Shown here in pieces: positions 25,601 through 37,600 of a stretch of DNA of 64,000 nt. The position numbers and the translations under genes are program-made. How positions within the stretch are numbered: the first letter of the stretch is position 1; every line of letters starts with the position of its first letter. The DNA lies in assembly GCA_022316685.1 (NCBI GenBank), contig JAKJHU010000037.1, positions 2,405,792 through 2,469,791 on the forward strand, in the 5' to 3' direction. The notes below the pieces were generated by a model. That model saw only the letters and a program-made list of their open reading frames with translations. It was not told where the DNA came from and made no database searches. This DNA comes from Progne subis subis. Taxonomy: Eukaryota; Chordata; Aves; Passeriformes; Hirundinidae.

Positions 25601-28600
25601 TGAATTAATTCAAACAATTTTTCATGTACTTGCATTTTATTTTTTGCAAAAAGATGATTTTCAAATACTTACTTGTGTAGGAGTGTCATATCTCAGTGTT
25701 AGTTCAAATACCAGCGTTCACAGAATCTCAATGTAATTTGTGAAGATCATGCAAGTGCTGACTTATGAAATAATGTTTGAATTCAGCTTAGACAACGGGA
25801 ATTTATTACCGTTAATTTTTTTACACAACTTTAGCCCTTGATGAAGATCCATATCCTTAGGTACTGCAATCTCCATCTTGGAGAACCTGCATGACCTCCT
25901 GAAAGTCCATTCTTCAACCCTCACATCCTCCTATAGCTGTGGAAATAATGTGAGGGAAAAGTCCATGTTGTGAGACAAAAAAGTATGGGGTTTGATGTTG
26001 TCTTGCTGTGCAGTCCTGTAACAGGAGGAGTAGTCTCCGTGTGTTTCTGTGAAACCTTGGCATGTTGTGCTCCTTGTCCCTTATCAGACCCTGGTCAAGG
26101 TTGGATCCACTCATGTACTGTCAGACCAAAGGTCCTTCTGTCAGCAGGGTAGAAGGGCAGCAGATGCCTGGCTTGCAGATGTTGTTTGTCTTCTACCAAA
26201 CAAATATAAAGTGATTCCTCCCCTGCTGTACTTGCCACCTTCTTGCAGGCAGCTCTTAGGTACTTTAATTAAAACATGGTAGAGTTTAAGGGAAGAAAAC
26301 AGTATTAATCTAATGTTCATTAATGTCGAATATATTGGCATCCTCCCTGGAGAAATTTGTATTAATTTAAAATAAAAGTGCTCTTCACTGAGGACATAAA
26401 ATAGTTTTACCTTAATTTTAACTGTAATTAGTGCATTAAGAAATGCACTTCTGGGATATCTAGGAAACAAGTCAAGGCCTCTTAGTCAAAATTGATAGGC
26501 TGAATTCTGTGCTATTTTATAGTGATGTAAAGCTTTTTAGAAACTGGGCTAATAAGCTGGTGAAGCTTTGAAGTTTACTTGGGAGATGTTAGAGAACATT
26601 TTTGTGGAGAAGATCTAATTCTTTTTCCTTTGCTATGCACATTTTGTTTTCAGTTCTCAGACTCATCTAAGCTGTGCAACTGGTACAGAGGCTGTTTTCA
26701 GTAACTAAAGCTGCAGGTAGGATTAGTGTTGTTCTAGCAACAGGTGAAATTACTGATGGTTTCACTTAGAGTTCTCCAGGCAGCATGGAATTCAGACTTC
26801 TCCATTCTCTTTAAAAAAGAGTAAGTGTAAGATAGAAAGCGAATCTGCTTTGTGGAAAATGTATAACTGAGAAGGGACATTTTTATCAGAAGTGGATTTG
26901 TTCTCACGTTACTCAGTACTGTGCCACATGTGCCCATGGAGCCTGTTTGGTTGCCTTCCTGCTGTGGGCTAATCCAGGTCACCTGAAGGGTACCCTGTGA
27001 CTTGTAAGGCACCCATGAAAAGGAAGGACGTGTGTACAGGCCACACTTGCAATGCCTTCCTCTCTCTGTGGACTGAATGAAACTTCTCTGTCTCCAAAGG
27101 ATGAATCAGTCTGCTGAATTCACCACCTCTCTTTCCTTGAGAGAAAGGAAGGGAGAGTGTGGGTGTGGTTGACTGTGTGGAACAAGTCTCCTCAAATGGT
27201 TTAGTAGCTTAGGGAAGGTGGGCATACTTGGAGGACATTTAGTTGAGTTTAGGTCCAGAGTGCATCCCACTCTGTAAAGGAGAATAAACAGTTTTCACAG
27301 GGTCTGTTGAGATTTTTTTTCCCCTAGATTTACTTCCAGGGGAGAAGTGAGCAGGAGGGAATAATTAAGCAAAGCAGAAGGCAAAGGAAAGTGCTTGTGA
27401 AAATCTATCTGACATTACATGCTTTGTCTCTATTGTTTGTTTTTATTCTTGCTTTCCTAAGAACCCAAAGTATGTCTGGTTGGCTCATTTCTTTAGTTCC
27501 TCATAAAATTGTGAAGTTCTTTGCTGGACTTCAGCCACATCTGAAAGGGGGAAGAGCATTCAAAGCTATTAAAAACTTTGATTAAAGCAGTTGCTGAATA
27601 CTGGAGATGCACAAACCCAATTTCAATACCATAGGAAAGGTTGCTGTAAAAACTCAAGGCAGCTGTATCCTGCTCAATGTGCCGTGAATCACTTGCTGGT
27701 TATGTGTAAGCTTCCCCATCAATGTGTGGCTGGGAACTAGCTGCAGTTCCTATTGCAATTTGCTATGTCCCAGTGATTTAGCAAAGTGGAAGAGGGACAA
27801 AGGGACATGTTAAGAACTCTGGTGGGGTGCAGTGAAGAACCACATAAGTGCCTTAGTAGTGGTTGAAGTTAAGGGACGCAGGATGCATATGTGGGGGAAA
27901 CTGGACTGTTTGCTTCTGCTTAGCTTTCTGCTTTGGTGCTCTTTTAATTTTCCTATAAACCCTCTTTCTGTTTTTATTCTTTTACATTTGTAAGCCTTGT
28001 GAATAAATAAATTACTGACGTGTTACATAAAGATAAAATGAGCTGATGCTCTTGTCTTAGATTAATGCCAATACATATTACTTTGTTGTGTGAAGCTCTT
28101 GTGTGGTCCAGGTCTAGGAGAAGACCGGACTGCATGTATAGATGTGAATGAAGACCTCTCTTGAAGCAAATTATGATACTGGTTGACCAGAGACATGTTT
28201 GCCTTAATTTAGAAATCTGGATTTTTGTATTTGTTCAAAACCTGAACATCTCAGAACTGTAACAGCAGTCTTGTGGCCTTCACAGCCTTCAAAAGGGTTT
28301 ACATTCTCAAACTCTTTAGACATGGCAGTTTTATCTCCAGAATTGCAACTGAGATGAAAAACATAAGTTTGAAGAAAAATAGGAAGTTATTTTTTTAATT
28401 AGCATTTTCTCAAGTGGGTTTATTAACTGAGATTGGCAAGCTTTGAAGAGTCTCATGTTCTTGCTGTGATATTAAATTTGCCTTCCTAGCTGTTTTTGGA
28501 AGTGTACTAAATGAGTATACGTGACCAAGTTGAGTCTTTGCTAAGTGCAGATTTTGGTAATTTTTTTTCTTTACGAAGATCAGTACATGTGAGGAATATA

Positions 28601-31600
28601 GGTGTGAAGTGGTCTGGGGGGGGGTGTTGTTTTTGTTGGGGTTTTTTTGTCTGTTTGTTTTTTGGGTTTTTTTGGTTTTGTCTTCTTGTTGCTTAAAGAT
28701 GTAGAACTGCTGGTTCAGAGATTCCACATACAGGCAGACATATACATGGATTAGAAACCATGTTCAGTGTATTTCTGTATTTGTAGGGCTTTGCTTTCAT
28801 TTTCTTAATTTCTTTTTAGCTGATATAGCTCAGAGGTACAGGATAAGCAAATATCCAACTCTGAAACTCTTCCGGAATGGCATGATGATGAAGAGGGAAT
28901 ACAGGGGCCAGAGATCTGTGACAGCAATAGCAGATTACATCAGGCAGCAGAAAAGTAACCCTGTTCGGGAGGTCCAGGACTTGGAAGAAATTACTTCTCT
29001 TGATGTAAGTCTTTCAATTTTATTCCTTCTCTGGATTTTTTTTCAATGTTGAACTCTGGAATGTTCAGTACTTGTGGTCTTTTAAAACTGAATGGAAAAC
29101 TGGATTGTTTGCAGTATTGCAAATTAGTCTAGTGTAGTCACTTTGAGCTGCACTCACTGCACTACTAAGTTATTTATCTTGCTCTTAAAAATTTGAAAAG
29201 AATCATTTTTTATTTGACAAGGTACTTTTAAGATTCCTCACCTAAAAAATACTCCCATGGATTTTAATGAATATTGAAAAGGCAAAAAGGAAATAATTCT
29301 GCAATTCAACTGACTGTTGAATGAATGGCATCTCTGTATTTAATATCGGTAGGAAGTAATGACAGTTTTTGATAATTCGATGCAAGTTATAATTCAACCT
29401 TTGTTTTTACAGCGCAGCAGAAGAAATATTATTGGGTACTTTGAGCAAAAGGACTCTGATAATTACAGAACCTTTGAAAGAGTAGCGAATATTTTGCATG
29501 ATGATTGTGTGTTCCTCTCTGCCTTTGGGTAAGTTTTGAAATTTTTTGATTTCATGACTTCATTATTGAAATTCGGTTAATGAGGTCTATATAATTTAAT
29601 TAAATAGACTTCTTTATTTTCAGTGTGGCATAACTGAAGAGAGTAAACCTTAATAGATAAATACATTGAGGGGATAGAAGGACAAAACTTTTCCTAGCCT
29701 TAATGTTTGCTGTGAAATTCAACTTCTTTTTTTTCCTTCCTTTTTTCTTTTTTCACCTTTCTTTGTCAGTATAGTTTAAATGTACCTGAGGAGGTTTGGG
29801 TGGGGGTAGACATTTGTGTCCCAAAAACCTGCATTATTAGAGGGAGAGAGGTTTTTCTCTCTCTCTCTCTCTCTTTTTTTTTTTTTTTTTTTTTTCCTTT
29901 TTTCTTCTTTCCCTTTTCTTTTCTCTGTGAAGAATGTAGTTCCTTATTCATTTCCTCCTGGTCTTAGGGGAGCAGACCTTGTTCCAAAATACCTAATTTC
30001 TGTGCCTGAGCCTTTTTCATGGGAGTTTTATGTCACTGCACAGTGTAATTGCTTAGAAAGAAAATTGCATTGGTGAGCTACAGTGTAAGTCTAGAAGAAA
30101 AGCCTACAGGAATTCAGATTACTCTTTGTACAGTTTTATAGTGTTATTTCAAAATATTCAGTGGAAAAAGAATAGACTGAGAGAGATACACTTTTTAAGT
30201 AGCATAATAAAATAAAAATCTAGATTCTTTCTGCAGTGTTTAATGTGCCAGCACTGCCCAGTTTGAAGTGATTGGACATTAATGTGATTGTAGTGGTTTC
30301 TAGTCTACCCATGTTACTCTGTTAGCCTTCTGAATGTTTACATTTTTGTAGTGGTGTCTTCTCACGCTTGAACATAAACAAGTAGTTGTTTTGCACATTC
30401 CTCTCTGAGGGGCGACAATTGATGGACTTCTAGCCTGGCCAGTGGGATGGAGAGGTGGTAGCCTTGTTCTCCAATCCCTGGTCATTGTCCAAAATCTATA
30501 TAAACGAGGTCAAGTAAATAAACTTCCCTTCTTTTTGCCTTGAACTTAGCTGTGTGAGTATCACTTTTTGTGTCCTCTAGCAACGTACCCACAGTTGCAA
30601 AATCAGGAATTTGCATGGATTGTGGTAGATTTTATGGTGCACAGAGTTGCTTGAGGAGTTTTTTTAATTGGTTGTAGTGGAGAATAACAGAGAAACTGAG
30701 AGGATGTATCAAGGTAGAAAATGTTTCATCTGTTTGAACAGAACCTGTTGTCAGTCACTGATGCCTTTTCCAATATGTGTCTAAAAATAGCCTGGGGGTG
30801 GGGGGAGAGTGTTTGCAAAGTGCAGGAGTACCTGTGGCTTTCCCTTCCTTCAGTCCCCTGTTAGGTATGCTATGACTGTGTAAGCAGCCCTGGCCATGAC
30901 TTGTAGGTCTGTGGTCTGTCACTCTTGTCCCCAGTGAGTGCCATTACCTCAAGTGTTTTCTGATGGGTGTGTCCATCCTTGTTCTCAGCACACCCAGTCT
31001 GAGTTGCTGTTAGAATTTTTGCCCTTCATTCAACTTCTCAGTCTTTTCAGACATAACTTTAAAAAAATATTAGTAAGATAGCACTACTTCCCTGCTTTTT
31101 GAGTCTTTGCTTTACTGTTTGCCAGTTGCGTATAATGAGAAGTAGTTTCCCACCACTCAGTGTTAGCACTTGGTTGTTGGGCACTGTTCTTGAAGTAGGT
31201 ACTATCGGGGGGTTATTTTTGTCTTTAGATATAAGCAATAAGCAGATGTAGTGGAATGGATCAGAGTTTGATTATTCATAACCTGCCCTGGTAAATACAG
31301 ATTGCACAGCAGGTTTATCATTATCTCCAGACACCCATTCCCTTTCTAGCCTGGGGCTGTTAGTGTTTTAAAGTGCAGCCTTCCCAACAGCAACCTTGGG
31401 AGCTAAATGTTTTCATCCCTCTGTAGCTGAGGCTCTTCAGCTTCCTAAAAATTGTACATGAAAAGAGTTCCCAAGGGAGATGCAAGCTACAGATCAGTGT
31501 TTTTTATTCAGATTATATATAGCAAAATTCTTCATGGGGAGCTGGCATTGATCAGTTGAACTCTTCTGACTGAGCATCATAACAGCCCTTGGAAAGGACT

Positions 31601-34600
31601 TTTGGTTATGCTATGGACAAGTTTTCATAAGCTAAAACAGTCAGTTTGACACGAGAAACATAGCTGCTTGACTAACTTCAGTCAAGGCAGAATTGTCCCA
31701 TTATGCCAAATTTTTTCTGTCTTTAGATAGTTGTAATAGCTTATTTAAAAGCTCTGTTAATAGTACTTAGTTGCAGATGATTTTGATGCTTAAAACTATT
31801 CTTAAATCAACTGGTCCGTACAGTTCTGTTAAGATCTGAAGTGACCACAGAACAAGACTATTGAAGGAAGACTTGTAAGCAGGAAGAGATAGATGAAGAA
31901 TCTGATTAAGAAATTGTTAGAGTAGATTTTAGAAGTAGGGAAGAATTAATATGTAATGTTTGTGAACATGGAAGAGAATGTTGAACAGGGAAAAAAAACC
32001 AAAAGGATTTTTATCTTAAAAGGCTATGATGAACTGTAAGTAATTTGTGGAAGAAAGTGATAAATCCAGGAACTGTTTTAATCTTACATTAGCAAGTAGA
32101 TATGGAAGGGGGAGGGTGGGGGGATTGTGTGCTTTTCAGAGATTCACCTTGTACATTAATGCTTCAAAAAAAGACAAAAGGGGAATGTTTCCATTTTAGT
32201 AGTTGTTTTAAAAAGGTGTATCATCAGGCATTTGGGATTTTCACATCATGTCCCCACTTTATTTGAGTTAGCAGGAAAAAAAAAAAAATCAGTCATAGCT
32301 GCAGCTACTGGAGTGGAAGAACACAGAGGAGGACATTTTGGGTTCTACCACAGGGTTACCCTAGAGCAGATATTTCATTATAGTTTATCATCAGTTTAGC
32401 AAGCAGTGATTGCGCAGGTGGCTTCTATAGCTTCACTTTCTTATTCCATGTAGGCATATTTGGGATGCAAGTGGTTTACCTCAGTGATGATTGTCACTAG
32501 GAAGCCTCATTTCACATTATGGGGAGAGTCATGTTGGGAATACAAAAATGCATTTTAAAATACACATCTCTAAACTGATGCAAATAATGGTAGTGTAGCA
32601 TAACTCTGCAAGGTACCTTTTGTATGTGATAAGAAAAGGGTAATTGGATCAAAAGAAATCAATAAAACGGAGGTACTTTGAGTTAAGCCTTTTATGTCTG
32701 TATTTTTCTTGGCAGTCTAAATTGTTCAGACCCCTGGAAGATGTAGCTTATCTTTGCAGTGAGGTAAATTCGGATAATTTGACTTCTCTTTCTTTTCTGT
32801 CTCCTCCATTGGATGCACAGCTGTTCCAACTTGCTTGAAAAAGAGATGACAATTTTGGGGTACAAACTAGCAGCTTTCAGGTACTTTGCTGTGATATGGG
32901 GCAAAATCTTCTAAAGGCAAGAGAGGAACTTAGCAAGGTGAGGTAGTAAGCTGAATACCAAGGAGGAACTGTATGTCTTAGAGGTACACACCTGCTATAT
33001 CATCAGTGGCCAGAAACTGCGTGCTGTGTCTTCTCTCTAGATGTGTTCCAAGGGTAAAATGTACACTGGGGGCTCACCTGCCATCTCTTTTCTCATTGCT
33101 TGTGCATACAGAACACCTCAAAGCCTTTCTCTGTCAGGGTAGAGGAGATGTAAATCCTTAGTGTAAACAGTGGAACAGGAAGGGTAAATGCAAACAAGAA
33201 TCCACCTTTCTCTTTGCTCCTTCAAGTTTGTGGGTTTTGGTTTTTTTTTTAATTCTCTGATGGTCTTTACCCAAAATTGTCCTGGCATTTATAACTTACC
33301 ACTTTGATGCCTTTAGTCCAGACTTCTGATCTTAGGGTTGCATCTTGCTGGTCCCCTTAATGCCCTCTTATCCAGGCAGGCCAAGTTTCTATGGAGTCAC
33401 TTCACAGTTTACTTTAAAAATGAAGGATTTAAATTCTCAAATTGTGAAGGGGAAAAAAAAATGAAGTAAAAAAAGGAGAGCAAATTCAAATATGAATTTT
33501 GATATCTTGGTTATTTTGTCTGTACCAAGACATGCTTACTGGTTGTTTTGTTGTAGGGCTATTTCAAAAGCAGAGAGATTTAGCGGAGACAATGTAATCT
33601 ACAAGCCACCAGGGGTAAGTGTAACTATGTATTTTATTTTGATTGTTGTGATTATATGTGAATACAAACAAATGGAGACTGTATTCAGATCATTCAGTAT
33701 GTTACTGCATCTCAAATCTTAGTTTTATTTCATCACCGAATAGTGTGAGGAATAGGATCATAGCAATTAGTGTTTCTGAGTCAGTGAAAAAGATTAGTCT
33801 CACATGTTAACAGTTAATGCACAGAACCTTGACATATCATTTGAAATATCCATGTCAAAAAATTAATCTTTTTTTTCTGAGAAACACAGTCAACACCTCA
33901 TGTGCATAGACACTGTGTGTTCTGTAGGGCTCTTTGAAATCTGTGAAGCTGGTACACTTAATGTTTTTCAAAGCAAGTGACAATTACTGTGTATTTTTCT
34001 GGCTATTATTTGACAGTCTTATATGCCTTAGTCCACAAGGGTTAAGAGATCTTCTGTTAATTAAAATAAATAAATAAATGCAGGTTAAGGAGGTCTCATA
34101 AACATAGTTTTACTGGAAGAAAAATTCAGTACAGAAGAAAATCTGCAAGAATTGCTTTATAGAGACATACTATCTAAAAATCTGCTCCTTTCTAAAATTT
34201 CCTGTATGAAAAGAGCTGCTTACAAAAGAGGAAATAGATGCAAATAGACCTGAGAGGGAAGGGTGTTTCAAAGCATTTTTATTTTTTTCCCAACAAGAGA
34301 ATTTATTAAGTTACCTAGTTTATATGGCATTTCTGCATTAAGGTGTGCTTAATCATGGCCACAGCTTGCGAAGTCATGCTTCACTTCATGTTACCCAAAA
34401 TTGTAATTCAATTAAAGGATGCTAGCACTGAATTACAAGTTAAAACTACTAGCAAATAAAGGAAAATTATTATTTATTCATATCTCTTTGACAAAGCAAA
34501 TGAAAAATACCAGTTCCAAGTCCTGTAGGACATTAAGAGGGGGTTTTGATGAGTCTTTGTAACTATCAGGACGAAGCCACTCACTATCTGCATTTAGTGT

Positions 34601-37600
34601 AAGTCTGGAGACATTATTTCTCTGCCTAGCAGAAATCTAAATAGCCCTTACTTGCAGCATCCCTTATCTGGAAACAAAGTATCTTCCATTATTTATAAAT
34701 TGTCTTATAAAATGGAGTTGTGTGCATAAATTATAATATGTAATATTTATTTTCCATTTGTATTTTTATCACATAGTTAATAGAAATCTTACATGCACAA
34801 GGTTGAATATTGGTATAAGATTTGTTTTCAATATTTATATGAATATTGTTATTTTATGTTGAGTAGGTAGTCTTTGTAGGTAGCAATGTAATTCTTACTG
34901 TTTCTTATCCTAGTGTATTTTTCTTTTGAACAGGAAAATGCTCCAGATATGGTGTATTTAGGCTCACTAACCAATTTTGATTTGATTTATGCATGGACAC
35001 AAGATAAATGTGTACCACTTGTTCGAGAAATCACATTTGAAAATGGGGAGGTAAGACTTTTTCTATTATTCTACATTTGGAGTTTCTTTCTTAAAACCAA
35101 AATGTCTCTTTCAAGGTCCATAATCCACATGAAAAGAACTTTGTGTGTTTTGTCTTAGGCAGGAAATGGCTGTCAGATAATGTCTTTTCATTCTTTAGGA
35201 GCTTTTTGGTTACTCTTGAAATTCACTGGAGGCAGATCTGTAGTAGTTTCATACACTACCGAAGTCAGAAGTTATAGTTACAGAACTATTAAGGTTGGGA
35301 AAGACCTCTAAGACCTTTGAGTCCAGCAGTTAACCCAGCACCACTATGCTCGACACTGAACCTTGTCTCCAGGTGCCACATCCACGTGTTCTTTCGAACC
35401 CTTCCAGGGATGGTCATTCTACCACTTCCCTGAGCAGCCTGTTTCAGTGCTTCACAATCCTTTCAGTGAAGAAATCTTTCCCAATATGCAATCTAAAGCT
35501 ATCCTGGTGCAACTTGAGGCCATTTCCTCTTCTCCTGTCACTTGTTACCTAGGAGAAGAGACAGACCCCCACATGGCCACACCCTCCTTTCAGGCAGTCT
35601 TAGAGCACAATAAGATCCCCCCTGAGCCTCCTTTTCTCCAGGCTAAACACCCCCAGCTCCCTCCCACTGATGTTAATGTGAGTGATAGAAAAATATTACT
35701 GTATTAACCACTTCCAAAGAATTATCTAATAAATAAGCACATTAAATGGTAGCCGACCATAGAATCTTCTGGAAAGGATAATGAAAACTATGTGGGGTTT
35801 TTATTTACAATTTTTGTTAAAGCACTGGTACCTTAATCTTTTTCATTTCATGTGTTGTTTCCCATGCTTTTCCTCTTTTGGCTGTAATTTGTCAGGTGGA
35901 ATTTGGGAGTTTGTTTTTAAACATCTTTTCTTCTCATTATCATTATTTCTTTCAAGGCTTTTTTGTTTTCTTTTGTAACTTAGTCTTCTTTAGTCCATTT
36001 CTAACTCCATATTTTATTTTGTTCTTTGTAAAATAAACAACAGGAAAAAAAGTCCTTAGAAAATTACTAAGTTTGTAGCATCTCAAAAGGAGCATTTGTA
36101 CATAGGTACAGAATCTGTTAGAAAATCTGCCAAGGTTTGTCACAAATTACAGTTGTAATTTGAGAATTGAAATTACAAATTTCTCATTCATACTAGATGA
36201 GAAACCAGAGAATCAGTCATGTGATTCATTCACAGTTTGCACACTTAATTCTTTTTATCCTGAATCTGCTGTTCTGGGCACACGCAGCAATTCAGGTTTC
36301 ATGGTAGAGGGAGGGACAGGATGGTTTTACTTAAGCCATTTTTATTGACTCTTTTCTAGTCAATCCTGCCAGCTTTTATTGGAAAGTTCTAATAATAATC
36401 AAATCTTAATTCTTCATTTGCAACTCAATATGCAAAGGATACGACATGTTAACATCTTTAGAAGTGTGTGGTAGATTTTCAGTGTACTTTTCCCATGGTG
36501 TAACAGGATTCTGAGCCTTGGAAGCCAAGGTTCGTCACTGTCAGCTTGTACCACATTCTGTTGCAATTTCTCTGGTTGTTCTCTTAACCTTTGATTACTG
36601 TTTGCTTAGACAGAGAGTTACAATTGCAATGTGACATTTTGCCTGGCAAAGCTGGTTTAAAAATTTCTGTGCTGGTGGTACCCAAACAAATTGAAACATG
36701 CCAAAATTGAGATATTTCTGCATGCTGAGATTGTACAGTTATTTAAATGGGTTCTTACTGTGCATGCTACACAATATTACAGGATAAAAATATGAAGTGC
36801 TGTGACTGTTAAACTGTATTGATGGCACTAGAATACACCTTGAACATCACAGTAACTGAGATCTGAAGCAGGGTCTTCTGCTCGAGGAGACTGCCATTGC
36901 AGACAATTCCTGTGCTTGACTAATATTCCAAAGGCTATTGGGATCAGGATATCATTTAGAAGAAATCCCTGTTTAACCTGTAATCAGGCTGTGTAGTTCT
37001 GTGTTAAATGAGTGCAGTGAACCTGTGTGGTCTAATGGTGGAGCTGAACTCTGTGAGGTTTTGAACCAGTAAGAACCAAATTTCTCAAAGGTGCACAGAA
37101 GTGACGTGAGAAGCTGGGATCTAATGGAAAGCCTTTGGATTTTCTTAGTGCCAAACAACACATTAGCTTTTGAGGGAGCTTCCACTTGTCCTGCCTGGTC
37201 AGTGAGATGTGATATGAAAGCTGGAATAGCACAGGAAACAAAGGGAGGTACCTTATAGAAGGGCTAAAATTAGTAAGGGTCACGCCAGCTGTTCTTACAG
37301 CCTGTTTGGCTGTAAGATCTTGATCTTATGAATGTAACTTGCTGAAGTTCTAATTTTAGCTGCTTGCAAACAAGAGAAGATCTTAGAGCCAGAATACCAA
37401 GCCCTGTTTAGGAGTTCTCCCTCTGGAAAGCTACCTGCTGAAATGAGTGGGGAAATGGAGCCATAACTGTAGTGGTACAAAACAGATTTTTTCCCCCATC
37501 CTGTAGTAGGAGAGGAGGCTGAGACCCAGCTGAATTTGTGTGTGTAAAGATGAGAATGAGCAATTAGGGATAAAACAGATATGTTTTAGGGATGGATTGG

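Larger units (their letters stand above)
29529..33556 (+). other. ERP44: ERP44 intron 6 with solo LTR and long pyrimidine tract
   Basis: A 4028-bp intron. It holds a 75-base polypyrimidine run (29852-29926) and an LTR-like element (about 30289-30593), both listed separately. The remainder, about 30.6-33.5 kb, shows short A-runs and G-runs and no gene. Confidence 0.8.

Noticed and set aside
26085..26155. Phrase resembling an old amniote interspersed repeat (TCAGACCAAAGGTCCTTCTG)
   Set aside because: Only about 20-30 bases look familiar. That is too short to assign a family or boundaries.
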